The notes beneath the pieces are model-generated. The model did no database searches. It saw only the letters and a program-made list of their open reading frames with translations, and was not told the DNA's origin. From Rhizobium leguminosarum (GTDB taxonomy: Bacteria; Pseudomonadota; Alphaproteobacteria; Rhizobiales; Rhizobiaceae), in contig NZ_LWBS01000417.1 in the NCBI RefSeq assembly GCF_001652265.1, positions 62,001 to 126,000 on the forward strand: a stretch of DNA of 64,000 bases, in the 5' to 3' direction. The translations under genes and the position numbers were made by a program. Of this stretch, positions 44,305 to 54,976 are shown piece by piece; position 1 is the stretch's first letter, and every line of letters begins with the position of its first letter.

Positions 44305-45093
44305 TCACAGCAGTTGCGCGACATCGAATGCATCGACATCGCTCAGCAATTCCACCAGTCCCTTGACCGCGTGCGCAATCAGCGCCTCGCCTTTCTCTGC
44401 CGTCGCAACTGCGGCGTTGCCCGCCGCGCCTTCGGTGTTGAGATCCGACATCTTCCAGCCGAAGGCGTGCGGCCCGTAGGCGCGCAGATGCTTGAAACGA
44501 TCGGCGAATTCCGTCTGTCGCGAGCGGAAGTCCGCCGCCTTCGCCATATCCACCTTATCGGGATGAAGCGCCAGCATCACCGAGGTCTCGATATCGCCGC
44601 CATGGATGCCGATCGCCTTTTCCTCCAGCGTGACCACGCCATCCGGCACGCCGAAACGGGTCCAACTCGTCGCCACCGCCAGCATGGCAAAGCGGACCCG
44701 CGCCTCGGTCGCGACAATGGTCATGACGGGCGAATTGCCGCCATGGGCGTTCAGCATCACGAATTTGCGGATGCCCTGCTTTGCCAGCCCCCCGGCGATG
44801 CCGAGCCAGCGGTTTACCGCTTCGTCGAAGGCAAGCGTCTTCGTTCCTTCAACATCCATATGCTCTATGGAATAGCCGATGGATTCGGCAGGCAGGAAGG
44901 TGACCGGCCGGCCGGTCGGCAAGGCCATCTTCAATCGCCCGGCGATGCCTTCGGCAATCAGGGTGTCGGTTTCGAAGGGCAGGTGAGGGCCGTGCTGTTC
45001 ATGGGCGCCGAGCGGCAGCACGGCGATCAGGCGGCGCCCGTCAGGTGCAAAGGCCGGACTGCTGTCCTCGAAGCGCGGCGAAGGTGTCATCAT
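44305..45093 (-). CDS. Creatininase-family amidohydrolase
   Basis: 262 residues. Metal ligands of the family are visible: LPLGAHEQHGPHLPFETDTL (Glu, His, Asp), FVMLNAHGGNSPVMTIVATE, and GIHGGDIETSVMLALHPDKV with a conserved Glu. The family includes creatininase and the formamide hydrolases ArfB and MftE, so the substrate stays open. It is on the same strand as the GTPase operon, 150 nt upstream, across the Zur-like box. It therefore probably has its own promoter. Confidence 0.87.
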   Translation of the reverse strand: MMTPSPRFEDSSPAFAPDGRRLIAVLPLGAHEQHGPHLPFETDTLIAEGIAGRLKMALPTGRPVTFLPAESIGYSIEHMDVEGTKTLAFDEAVNRWLGIAGGLAKQGIRKFVMLNAHGGNSPVMTIVATEARVRFAMLAVATSWTRFGVPDGVVTLEEKAIGIHGGDIETSVMLALHPDKVDMAKAADFRSRQTEFADRFKHLRAYGPHAFGWKMSDLNTEGAAGNAAVATAEKGEALIAHAVKGLVELLSDVDAFDVAQLL

Positions 45094-45178
45094 CCGGTCG
45101 TTGCCTCTTGTTTATGACGAGATCCTGGGCAATGTCATATCGCAGCGGCGTCGGGGCTTAAAGATCAAAGGGATGGCT

Positions 45179-45691
45179 ATGGGAAAGAAGCGCAAGGACG
45201 GCAAAAAGAACAAGTCCAAGAAGAAGGACCAGACCGAGTATACGCTCGTCGATCTCTCCCCGGCTCTGACCCAGGCGGCGCGTTCCATGCGGACGGTACT
45301 CTCGCGCAACCTGCTTGAAAGCGGCCTCTATGCCGGCCAGGACGGCGTCATTCTCTCGCTTGCCGAAAGTGACGGCATGACGGCAGGCGGTCTTGCCCAA
45401 AAGCTCGGCGTGAAGGCGCCGACGATGACGCGTACGATCGGCCGCATGGAGGCGCAGGGATTTCTCGAGCGCAAGCCCGATGCGGAAGATGCACGCCTGA
45501 CCAAGGTCTATCTCACCGAACTCGGCCGAGGCAGCGTGCAGGGGATCGAGATGGCGGCCTCGGCCTGCGACAGGCTGGCGACGCAGGAGTTCTCCGAAAA
45601 GGAAATCCGCAATCTCGTCCGCCTGCTGAAGGCAATCGATGCCAATCTGCAGGCTGAAGCCATTCCTATCGAAGAACCGGACGAAGACTGA
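45179..45691 (+). CDS. MarR-family transcriptional regulator
   Basis: 170 residues from the ATG at 45179, 6 nt after AAAGGG; an ATG two codons upstream is also in frame. A Lys-rich extension (GKKRKDGKKNKSKKKDQTEY) precedes the winged-helix domain (residues 35-140). Its core is LAESDGMTAGGLAQKLGVKA, RTIGRMEAQGFLERKPDAED and ARLTKVYLTELGR. The basic tail is unusual and could strengthen DNA binding. It is divergent from the creatininase-family gene, its likeliest neighbour target. Confidence 0.87.
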   Translation: MGKKRKDGKKNKSKKKDQTEYTLVDLSPALTQAARSMRTVLSRNLLESGLYAGQDGVILSLAESDGMTAGGLAQKLGVKAPTMTRTIGRMEAQGFLERKPDAEDARLTKVYLTELGRGSVQGIEMAASACDRLATQEFSEKEIRNLVRLLKAIDANLQAEAIPIEEPDED

Positions 45692-45731
45692 AATTTCCCC
45701 GAAAGACGAATTGCTTCCGTCGATTAAATCT

Positions 45732-45741
45732 TTTAATTAAA
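45732..45741. promoter_or_regulatory. AT-rich palindromic promoter/operator region
   Basis: TTTAATTAAA is symmetrical and sits in an AT-rich stretch (45724-45750) before the LacI-family gene at 45809, inside otherwise GC-rich DNA. It may be the operator used by that regulator. Confidence 0.35.
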
Positions 45742-45808
45742 CATTTTAAGGGCCGCGCCGGTTTGACGGCGGGGTCTTGCTGCGTACGTGCTGCCTGGAG
45801 GAGGACAC

Positions 45809-46831
45809 GTGGTCCAGAAGATCAAGCTTTCGACAATCGCCGAAACGCTCGGCATTTCAACGGCGACCGTATCGCTTGCCTTACGCGACAGTCCGCTCGT
45901 CGCCGGCAATACCCGGGAGAAGATCAAGGAACAGGCCCGCGCGCTCGGCTATATCTACAATCGCCGTGCCGCCAGCCTTCGCACCTCGCGCTCCGGCATC
46001 ATCGGCGTCGTCGTGCACGACATCATGAACCCCTTCTATGGCGAGATCCTGAAGGCGATCGAAAGCGAGCTCGATCGCAGCCGCCACACCTTCATCCTTT
46101 CCAACCATTACGACAACGTCGAAAAGCAGCGCACCTTTATCGAGACGCTCCTGCAGCTCGGCGGTGACGGCGTCATCATGTCGCCGGCGATCGGTACGCC
46201 GCCGGAAGACGTGCAACTGGCGGAAGAGAACGGCATGCCGGCGATCCTGGTCGCCCGCTCGATGGAAGGGCAGGACCTGCCGACCTATCGCGGCGACGAC
46301 AGCTACGGCATCTCGCTCGCCACCAATCACCTGATCGGCCTTGGCCACCGCTCGATCGCCATGATCGGCGGCACGGACCAGACATCCACCGGCCGCGATC
46401 GCTACCAGGGCTATGTCAATTCGCTGCGCAAGGCCGGCATCGAGGTCGATCCGAACCTGCGTATTCCCGGTCCGCGCTCGAAACAGGGCGGTTTCGAGGC
46501 TGCAGTGCATTTCCTTTCGCTGCCGCAGAAGCCGACCGCAGCCGTGTGCTGGAACGATCTCGTAGCGATCGGCCTGATGAACGGCATTGCGCGCGCCGGC
46601 CTGGTGCCGGGGCGCGATATTTCCGTCACCGGCTACGACGATCTCGAGGAGGCCTCGATCGCCACCCCGGCGCTGACGACCGTCTGGAACGGTCAGGCCG
46701 AGGTCGGGCGCCTGGCCGCCCGGGCGCTGCTCGATCGCCTTGCCGGCAGCCATGAGCCTGATGGCATGCATCTGATCAAGCCGGAAATGCGCATCCGCCA
46801 GTCCACCAGTCCCCATCGGCCCCGCGCCTGA
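45809..46831 (+). CDS. LacI-family transcriptional regulator
   Basis: 340 residues from a GTG behind GGAGGAGGACAC, giving VQKIKLSTIAETLGISTATV. The helix-turn-helix continues SLALRDSPLVAGNTREKIKE. The sensor domain contains SGIIGVVVHDIMNPFYGEIL and ISVTGYDDLEEASIATPALT, as in sugar-responsive LacI proteins. It is 29 nt upstream of a 2-hydroxyacid dehydrogenase gene on the same strand, so the two form an operon and the regulator probably responds to a related hydroxy or keto acid, or to a sugar acid. Confidence 0.9.
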   Translation: MVQKIKLSTIAETLGISTATVSLALRDSPLVAGNTREKIKEQARALGYIYNRRAASLRTSRSGIIGVVVHDIMNPFYGEILKAIESELDRSRHTFILSNHYDNVEKQRTFIETLLQLGGDGVIMSPAIGTPPEDVQLAEENGMPAILVARSMEGQDLPTYRGDDSYGISLATNHLIGLGHRSIAMIGGTDQTSTGRDRYQGYVNSLRKAGIEVDPNLRIPGPRSKQGGFEAAVHFLSLPQKPTAAVCWNDLVAIGLMNGIARAGLVPGRDISVTGYDDLEEASIATPALTTVWNGQAEVGRLAARALLDRLAGSHEPDGMHLIKPEMRIRQSTSPHRPRA

Positions 46832-46860
46832 ACCAAGACCGCCATCCAAGAGGAAAAGCC

Positions 46861-47817
46861 ATGTCCCGCATCGCCATTCTCGTTCCTGGGAAGATACACG
46901 AGCGGGTTCTCGAAAGGCTGAAGGATCGTTTTGAGATTATTGCCGTCGCACGCGAGGAGAAGCTTGCGCTCGACGGGGAGACTGCCGGCCGTATCCGCGG
47001 CGTCGCCGTTTCCGGCTCTTTCCCGGGCGGCTGGATGGAGCAGCTGCCGAATGCTGAAGTGATCGCCAATTTCGGGGTCGGTTATGACGGCATCGATGTG
47101 AAACGCGCCGCCGAAAAAGGCATCGTCGTCACCAATACGCCAGAGGTGCTGAACGACGAGGTCGCCGATACGGCGATCGGCCTGTTGCTGAATACGGTCC
47201 GCGAATTGCCGCGGGCCGAAGCCTGGCTGCGTGCGGGCAACTGGAAGCCGGGCACGGCCTATCCGCTGTCGCGCTTCTCGCTCAAGGGCCGCCATGTCGG
47301 GCTTTATGGCCTTGGCCGCATCGGGCTCGAAATCGCCAAGCGGCTGGAGCCGTTCAAGGTGAAGATCAGTTATCACACACGTTCACGCCATGCCGATGTG
47401 TCCTACGATTATCACTCGACGTTGAAGGGGCTGGCGGAAGCGGTGGATACGTTGATCGCCATCGTTCCGAAGACGCCGCAGACGCACAAGACGATCAATG
47501 CCGATATTCTGGCAGCACTCGGCCCTGACGGCATCCTCGTCAATGTCGGCCGCGGCTGGACGGTGGACGAGGAGGCGCTGAGTGCCGGGCTTGCTTCCGG
47601 CGCGCTCGGTGCTGCCGGTCTGGACGTCTTCTATGAAGAGCCCACGGTGCCGGCCGACCTGTTTGAGCCGGCCAATGCCGTACTGCTGCCGCACGTTGCT
47701 TCCGCGTCCGTGCCGACACGCAATGCGATGGCCGATCTCGTCGCCGACAATCTCATCGCCTGGTTCGAGAGGGGTGCGGCGCTGACGCCGGTGCCGGAGA
47801 CGCCGCAGAAGGCTTAG
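46861..47817 (+). CDS. D-isomer-specific 2-hydroxyacid dehydrogenase
   Basis: 318 residues. The NAD-binding fold has GRHVGLYGLGRIGLEIAKRL near residue 145. Catalytic residues are Arg in DGILVNVGRGWTVDEEAL, Glu in LDVFYEEPTVPADLFEPA and His in VLLPHVASASVPTRNAMADL. Best general match is the glyoxylate/hydroxypyruvate reductase group. The start follows GAGGAAAAGCC. It forms an operon with the LacI gene upstream. Confidence 0.93.
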   Translation: MSRIAILVPGKIHERVLERLKDRFEIIAVAREEKLALDGETAGRIRGVAVSGSFPGGWMEQLPNAEVIANFGVGYDGIDVKRAAEKGIVVTNTPEVLNDEVADTAIGLLLNTVRELPRAEAWLRAGNWKPGTAYPLSRFSLKGRHVGLYGLGRIGLEIAKRLEPFKVKISYHTRSRHADVSYDYHSTLKGLAEAVDTLIAIVPKTPQTHKTINADILAALGPDGILVNVGRGWTVDEEALSAGLASGALGAAGLDVFYEEPTVPADLFEPANAVLLPHVASASVPTRNAMADLVADNLIAWFERGAALTPVPETPQKA

Positions 47818-47878
47818 GTGGTTGGCACGCGGACGATGCTGCCAAGTAACGGATATGGCGCTTCGCGGGCGTCCGGAG

Positions 47879-48658
47879 TCAGCCGATCGCCTGCGCTGAC
47901 ATGACCGGCAGCTTGGCCGCGGCATAGCTGCGGACGGCGTCGCCGAAAGCGGCGAACAGCTGGTTCGAAGACTTGTCGGTTTCAGCCCAATATTCCGGAT
48001 GCCATTGCACGCCGACGGCAAAGGCCTTGGCGTCGATGACGGAAACGGCCTCCACCGTGCCATCCTCGGCGATCGCTTCCACCTGCAGGCCCGGGGCGGT
48101 TCTGGCGATTGCCTGGCGATGCAGTGAATTCACGCGGATCTCGCCCGGGCCGAGAATGCCTGCGATGCAGGAGCCTTCCTTGACATGGACCGTCTGGCGA
48201 ATGGCGTACATGCCGTCCCGGTCGACACCTTCCGGCCGGCGATGGTCCCAGTTGCCGGGCTGCTCCTGGATCTCGCTTGCCAGCGAGCCGCCGAGGGCGA
48301 CATTCAGCTCCTGGATGCCGCGGCAGATGGCGAGCAGCGGGATGGCGCGGTCGATGGCGCGGCGGATGAGCGGCAGGCTGGTGGCGTCGCGGGCGCGATC
48401 GAAGGGGCCGTCCTTGTCATTCGCCTCGGCACCGTAGTGCGAGGGATGCACGTTGCTGGCCGAACCGGAAACCAGCAGGCCGTCGACGCGGTCGAGAATC
48501 GCGTCGGTATCGTAGCCCTCCTCGAAAGCGGGGATCATGAAGGCCATGACCCCGGATGCGTTCAATGCGGCGCGCAGATATTGATGCTGTACGGCATGCC
48601 AGGTCGCGCCGTCGAAGCTGCGGATATCGGCAGGAATGGCAACGATCGGTTTCGTCAT
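47879..48658 (-). CDS. Class I glutamine amidotransferase-like hydrolase (PuuD-like)
   Basis: 259 residues from the ATG giving MTKPIVAIPADIRSFDG. The nucleophile Cys is in LLAICRGIQELNVALGGSLA (about residue 105), and the His/Glu of the triad in VGVQWHPEYWAETDKSS. The family hydrolyses gamma-glutamyl bonds, e.g. gamma-glutamyl-GABA in putrescine breakdown. No partner puu genes are seen here. It is convergent with the dehydrogenase gene. Confidence 0.87.
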   Translation of the reverse strand: MTKPIVAIPADIRSFDGATWHAVQHQYLRAALNASGVMAFMIPAFEEGYDTDAILDRVDGLLVSGSASNVHPSHYGAEANDKDGPFDRARDATSLPLIRRAIDRAIPLLAICRGIQELNVALGGSLASEIQEQPGNWDHRRPEGVDRDGMYAIRQTVHVKEGSCIAGILGPGEIRVNSLHRQAIARTAPGLQVEAIAEDGTVEAVSVIDAKAFAVGVQWHPEYWAETDKSSNQLFAAFGDAVRSYAAAKLPVMSAQAIG

Positions 48659-48800
48659 ATCAGCCCCGGTCAAAATCTTTATGCCCGTCGTTCTTCCGCC
48701 TGAACGGCCGTCAAGTCAACGCTTGGCTGTAGCTGGTGGCCAAATTGCGACGGAAGCGGCGTCCTGCCTTTCCGGTTTACCGCTAAGCCGCTGATTTTGA

Positions 48801-50057
<1,257 letters not shown>

Positions 50058-50103
50058 GGCTTTCCGCCGGCAGGCTCGACATTTGATACGAACGCATTAC
50101 CAG

Positions 50104-50130
50104 AACCCCGGATCTCCATCCGGGGTTTTT
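50104..50130. terminator. Bidirectional terminator between TRAP genes
   Basis: AACCCCGGAT pairs with ATCCGGGGTT around CTCC, followed by TTT on the plus strand. It separates the convergent binding-protein and permease transcripts. Confidence 0.88.
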
Positions 50131-50143
50131 GCTTTTTGCCGGA

Positions 50144-51637
50144 TTATTTGGCCGGTGGCGGCGGTGCTCCCGGCAGGCCGTTCAGTGGCGGCAGGGTCAG
50201 GCCGGGGATCTGCGGTGAGCCATTGCCGCCGCCGCCCAGCGGCGGCAGGCCGAGTTGGCCACCGAAGCCCGGGACTTCGATCTTGATCGAGTTCGGGTCG
50301 ACCTTCGGGCCGTGATCCAGCCAATAGGTTACCGATTGCGGCCAGAAGATCACGATTGCCACCAGGATCAGCTGCATGCCGACCCAGGGGAGCGCACCCA
50401 TGTAGATATCCGAGGTCTTGACGTCCTTGCTGGCAATCGAGCGCAGGTAGAAGAGCGCGAAGCCGAAGGGCGGGTGCATGAAGCTCGTCTGCATGTTGAC
50501 GCAGATCAGCACGCCGAACCAGATCAGGTCGATGCCGAGACTGGAGGCGACGGGTGCCAGCATCGGGATGACGATGAAGGCGATCTCGAAGAAATCGAGG
50601 AAGAAGGCGAGCACGAAGATGAAGATGTTGACGAAGATCAGGAAGCCGACCGGGCCGCCGGGAATGCCCGACAGCATGTGCTCGATCCAGCGCGAGCCGT
50701 CCATGCCCTGGAAGACCAGGCTGAAACAGGTAGAGCCGATCAGGATCATCACCACCATGGATGTGATGTGCGTGGTCGATGCCATGGCTTCGCGGATCAG
50801 CGGCCAGGTGAGGCGACGGTTCATGGCGGCGAGCAGCATGGCGCCGACGACGCCGAGCGCGCCTGCCTCCGTCGGTGTCGCAAGGCCCATGAAGATCGTG
50901 CCGAGCACGAGGAAGATCAGCACGATCGAAGGGACCATGCCCATCAGCACCTTGACGAGCAGCGCCCAATTGAAATCGCCACGCACCTCCTTCGGCAGCG
51001 GCGGCATCGATTTCGGCCGGACAATCGACATCACCAGGATGAAGAGCACGAAGATCGTCACCTGCAGGATCGAGGGGCCGATCGCGCCGAGATACATGTC
51101 GCCGACCGACCTGCCGAGCTGATCAGCGAGAACGACGAGCACGAGCGAAGGCGGGATGACTTGGGTGATCGTGCCCGAGGCGGCGATGACGCCGGTGGCA
51201 AGGCGCGGATTGTAGCCATAGCGCAGCATGATCGGCAGCGAGATCACCCCCATGGTGATGACGGAGGCGGCCACCGTGCCGGTGATCGCGCCGAGCACGG
51301 CGCCGACGAGGATGACGGCATAGGCAAGGCCGCCGGGTATGCCGCCGAAGAGTTTGCCGGTGCCTTCGAGCAGGTCTTCGGCCAGCCCGCAGCGCTCCAG
51401 CACCGCACCCATGAAGGTGAAGAAGGGAATGGCGAGCAGGAGGTCGTTGGAAAGGATGCCGAAGAAGCGCAGCGGCAGAGCCTGCAGGAAGACCTCGCCG
51501 AAATGGCCGGTGGCGATGCCGATGATGGCGAAAAACAGGCCGACGGCGGCGAGCGAAAAGGCGACCGGAAAGCCGTAGAGCATGAAGATGACCATGCCCA
51601 GGAACATGGCCGGCGGGATGATTCCGAAATCAAACAA
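50144..51637 (-). CDS. TRAP transporter large permease (DctM type)
   Basis: 497 residues with about 12 membrane helices. Typical DctM segments are PPAMFLGMVIFMLYGFPVAF at the N-terminus, LILGAVLGAITG-like VGAVLGAITGTVAASVITMG, and FLDFFEIAFIVIPMLAPVAS. An unusual Pro/Gly-rich tail of about 60 residues (LGLPPLGGGGNGSPQIPGLT) follows the last helix. It starts 21 nt after the DctQ subunit on the same strand. Confidence 0.94.
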   Translation of the reverse strand: MFDFGIIPPAMFLGMVIFMLYGFPVAFSLAAVGLFFAIIGIATGHFGEVFLQALPLRFFGILSNDLLLAIPFFTFMGAVLERCGLAEDLLEGTGKLFGGIPGGLAYAVILVGAVLGAITGTVAASVITMGVISLPIMLRYGYNPRLATGVIAASGTITQVIPPSLVLVVLADQLGRSVGDMYLGAIGPSILQVTIFVLFILVMSIVRPKSMPPLPKEVRGDFNWALLVKVLMGMVPSIVLIFLVLGTIFMGLATPTEAGALGVVGAMLLAAMNRRLTWPLIREAMASTTHITSMVVMILIGSTCFSLVFQGMDGSRWIEHMLSGIPGGPVGFLIFVNIFIFVLAFFLDFFEIAFIVIPMLAPVASSLGIDLIWFGVLICVNMQTSFMHPPFGFALFYLRSIASKDVKTSDIYMGALPWVGMQLILVAIVIFWPQSVTYWLDHGPKVDPNSIKIEVPGFGGQLGLPPLGGGGNGSPQIPGLTLPPLNGLPGAPPPPAK

Positions 51638-51658
51638 ATCCGTTTCTCCCAGCCCGCG

Positions 51659-52198
51659 TTACTGCAGCGGCTTTTCGTATTTCGTGTCGATGCTGATATG
51701 GCCTGTGAGGGCTGCGATCCGCTTGACCAGTTCCGAGAGGCCTTGAAGGGAGAGCAGCGCGAAGCCGGCGACGAGGATGAGTTTGACGGGCCAGCGGATC
51801 AGCCCACCAGCATTGCCCGATATTTCCCCCTGGTGGTAGGAGAGCGCGAAGAAGGGCCAGCACAGCCAGGTCAGATAGACGCATGCGGGAAGGAGGAAGA
51901 GGATGAGGCCGACGATGTCGATCCAGATCTTCGCCTTATCGGAAACCGAACCATAGATGAGGTCGACGCGGACATGCTCGTTGTTGCGCAGCGCATGCGA
52001 GGCGCCGAGCATGACGACGAAGGCGAAGAGATACCACTGAATCTCCAGCCAGCCGTTCGAACTGTAGTTGAAGGCATAGCGGACGATGGCGTTTCCGGCG
52101 CTGATCAGACAGCAGAACAGCACCATATATTCGGCAAGTTTGCCCATGAACTGACTGATCGAGTCGATCAGCCGACTGGCGGCCAGAAGTACCGACAT
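51659..52198 (-). CDS. TRAP transporter small permease (DctQ type)
   Basis: 179 residues from the ATG giving MSVLLAASRLIDSISQFMGK; the frame extends 23 codons further without support. Four membrane helices are visible (LAEYMVLFCCLISAGNAIVR; WLEIQWYLFAFVVMLGASHA; IWIDIVGLILFLLPACVYLT; PVKLILVAGFALLSLQGLSE). NNEHVRVDLIYGSVSDKAKI is the family's cytoplasmic loop. It partners DctM and the TakP-like protein in sodium-driven acid uptake. Confidence 0.92.
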   Translation of the reverse strand: MSVLLAASRLIDSISQFMGKLAEYMVLFCCLISAGNAIVRYAFNYSSNGWLEIQWYLFAFVVMLGASHALRNNEHVRVDLIYGSVSDKAKIWIDIVGLILFLLPACVYLTWLCWPFFALSYHQGEISGNAGGLIRWPVKLILVAGFALLSLQGLSELVKRIAALTGHISIDTKYEKPLQ

Positions 52199-52527
52199 TC
52201 GCCTCCCCTTGTTCTTGTCCTGCCGGTTTTCCGGCAGCTTTTCCCTCTTGCAATCGATGTAGACCACGGCCTTTGAAATTGGAAGGATAAATGCCTCGCG
52301 TTGGAGTATAGTCTTAGACGCACCGGCCGGGCGGTAGGGCCGTCAAATATTTCAACAACCCAAGCGTGGATAAATTATTTCAGTAATCTCGCCAGTAGGC
52401 TGCATTAACGCGCGTAGGCTGTGCTGTTCATCCTATGGTTTTAGAAAATTTGACCAAATGTTTGATTCCATTGAAATCAATTTTTAAAGGGTTGGGCTTA
52501 GAATTCCCGCGCACAGGGAAAGTGTGG

Positions 52528-54831
52528 ATGAAGCCAGATAACCCGAACAGGGTCCCTATTGATGTGTATCTGTCGTTTGTGAGTTCCCTTTCCGGGAACC
52601 GCATGACGCTGCTTGTTGGCGTGATCGTCCATGTCGCGACGTGCCTTGCAGTGGCTGCCAAGACGCAGTACTCTATCTACATCCTGCTGTCGGTCGCCTT
52701 CCTTCTGGTCTTCGGCGCTCGCATGGCCATCTTCCGGCAGTTCGACCGTGTCGATAAGGAGAGCCTATCGCACGCCGGAATCGAGCGTTGGGAGCGGATT
52801 CTCGTTGCCAGTGGAGCCTGCACCACCGCGCTCCTCGGTATCGCTAGCGGCTACGCCATCTTCGTGGTCCACGATTCCTTTGCGGAGCTTGCCTGCATTT
52901 CCGTCACCATGGCGACCATGGTCTCCGTCGTCGGCCGCAACTACGGCTCGCGCTTCGCAGTCGACCTCCAGACCTTCTTCTGCTGCCTGCCGATGATCGT
53001 CTGCAGCCTGCTGGCGATGGACTTCTATCGCGGCGTGCTGTCGATCTTCCTCATTCCTTTCTGGCTGACGACGCGGGCCATGGCGAATGGCGTGCGCGAG
53101 TTCCTCTATGAGAACGTCATCGCACGCCGGGAAATCACCATCATCGCCGACCGGTTCGATACGGCGCTCAACAACATGCCGCACGGCCTGGTGATGGTCG
53201 ATGCCGAGAACCGCATCCAGGTGGTCAACCGCAAGGCCTGCGAACTTCTGAAGATCGGCGCGCCGGAGCGGCTGAAGGATCGGGACCTCGGCGCCGTGCT
53301 GCGCTATGGCGCGCGCTACAGCTTCATGGACGCCTCGCAGCCAGAGCTCATTCTGCGCCAGCTCACGCAAGTGGCAGAAGGTAATCTGTCGCGCACGCTC
53401 ATTCATTTTCCCGAGAGCCTGTCGCTCGAATTCTCCGCCAGCCGAAGGGCCGACGGCGGCGCCGTGCTGATCTTCGAGGACGTTTCGAGCCGGGTGAAGG
53501 CGGAGCAGAAGATTATGCACATGGTCCGCTTCGATGCGCTGACCGGCCTGCCGAACCGCCAATATTTCGGGCAGCTGGTGCAGGAGTATCTCACCAAACA
53601 TCAAAGGAAGTCCGGGCCGCTCGGTTTCATGGTTCTCGATATCGACGAATTCAAACATGTCAACGACATGCGCGGCCACGTTACGGGCGACCACCTGCTC
53701 TGCGCCATCGCCGCCCGCATCAAGCAGGCCTCCGGCAACGCCATCCTCGGCCGGTTGATGGGAGACCAGTTCATCCTGTTCTTCCCACATGCGAAGGAGC
53801 AGGCTTCGCTCGACGTCGAAATCCGCCGCGTGCACGCCGCAATCCAGGGCAATTACGCGGTCGACGAACTGACCTTCCTCGTTTCGCTCAGCGCCGGTTA
53901 CGCGATTCTCGAAAGTGCCGCGTTTGCGATGGATGAATGGAGCGTCAAGGCGGATCTGGCGCTGTTCGAAAGCAAGTCACGTTTCAAGGGCGGCATTTCC
54001 GGCTTCGAGCGGGAGATGGATGGCCGCTATATCGAGCAGCAGAGGCTGAAGGCGGATCTGCGCGAGGCGGTCTCGGCGCAGGCGCTGCATCTCGCCTTCC
54101 AGCCGATGTTCCGGGCCGACGGCTCGCGGATCGAGTGCGCCGAGGCCTTGGCGCGCTGGGTGCATCCGGAGAGGGGCTCGATCCCGCCCGACGTCTTCAT
54201 CCGGCTCGCCGAGGATATGGGCATCATCTCCGACATCACCCGTTTCGTCCTGTTCAAGGCGTGCAGCGAATGCATGAACTGGCCGGAGCATATCGCCGTT
54301 TCGGTCAACCTCTCGGCGCGGGACCTGCGCGATGCCGATATTCTCTCCGTGGTCGCCGAAGCGCTTGCCCATTCCGGCCTCGACGCGGCGCGGCTGCATC
54401 TTGAAGTCACCGAGAGCTGCCTGATCGACGAACCGGCGGCGGTGCGCGCCATCCTGGCGGAGCTCAGGTCCCGCGGCATCACCATCGCCATCGACGATTT
54501 CGGCACCGGCTTCTCCAGCCTCAGCTATCTCGACACGCTGCCGCTCGATATCGTCAAGATCGACCGCTCCTTCGTGCGCAACATCGTCGAGGATGGGCGC
54601 CGCCTCAAGCTCTTGCGCGGCACGGTCAATCTCGCCCGCGAACTGGGCCTGAAGATCGTCATCGAGGGTGTGGAGACCGAGGAGCAGCTGACGCTGCTCA
54701 ACAAGCACCGCAGTGCCGATCTGGTACAGGGCTACGTTTTCTCGCCGCCGGTCCCTTCCCAGAACATCAGGCTGCTGCAAGAGGGCATCGGCCGCCGCAC
54801 CGTCCAGCGCCGCCGCAACAAGGTCGCCTGA
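52528..54831 (+). CDS. Membrane PAS-GGDEF-EAL protein with degenerate GGDEF
   Basis: 767 residues from ATG 52528; an ATG at 52435 would add 31 codons of AT-rich, low-quality sequence. The N-terminal 200 residues have five or six hydrophobic helices. A PAS-like segment follows (DTALNNMPHGLVMVDAENRI). The GGDEF active site reads LGRLMGDQFILFFP (about residue 410), so cyclase activity is probably lost. The EAL domain looks intact (ECAEALARWVHPERG; IAIDDFGTGFSSLSYLDTLP). It is therefore likely a cyclic di-GMP phosphodiesterase. Confidence 0.9.
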   Translation: MKPDNPNRVPIDVYLSFVSSLSGNRMTLLVGVIVHVATCLAVAAKTQYSIYILLSVAFLLVFGARMAIFRQFDRVDKESLSHAGIERWERILVASGACTTALLGIASGYAIFVVHDSFAELACISVTMATMVSVVGRNYGSRFAVDLQTFFCCLPMIVCSLLAMDFYRGVLSIFLIPFWLTTRAMANGVREFLYENVIARREITIIADRFDTALNNMPHGLVMVDAENRIQVVNRKACELLKIGAPERLKDRDLGAVLRYGARYSFMDASQPELILRQLTQVAEGNLSRTLIHFPESLSLEFSASRRADGGAVLIFEDVSSRVKAEQKIMHMVRFDALTGLPNRQYFGQLVQEYLTKHQRKSGPLGFMVLDIDEFKHVNDMRGHVTGDHLLCAIAARIKQASGNAILGRLMGDQFILFFPHAKEQASLDVEIRRVHAAIQGNYAVDELTFLVSLSAGYAILESAAFAMDEWSVKADLALFESKSRFKGGISGFEREMDGRYIEQQRLKADLREAVSAQALHLAFQPMFRADGSRIECAEALARWVHPERGSIPPDVFIRLAEDMGIISDITRFVLFKACSECMNWPEHIAVSVNLSARDLRDADILSVVAEALAHSGLDAARLHLEVTESCLIDEPAAVRAILAELRSRGITIAIDDFGTGFSSLSYLDTLPLDIVKIDRSFVRNIVEDGRRLKLLRGTVNLARELGLKIVIEGVETEEQLTLLNKHRSADLVQGYVFSPPVPSQNIRLLQEGIGRRTVQRRRNKVA

Positions 54832-54976
54832 GCCGCCTGCAAGTGACTGGTTATCCAGCCGAAAATCTCCCGCCCCGTTAACCTTAATAATTTAAATTCA
54901 ACGCAAATTCTTAGATTTTCTTGCCTATGTGCCGCTGGCGTATGATTAATGATCCGTTAACGAGCGGATCGAGAGA

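Noticed and set aside
50255..52276. 673-codon frame on the plus strand across the TRAP permease genes
   Set aside because: Composition is dominated by Asp, Glu, His and Arg, the mirror image of hydrophobic membrane codons. DctM and DctQ on the minus strand are unmistakable.
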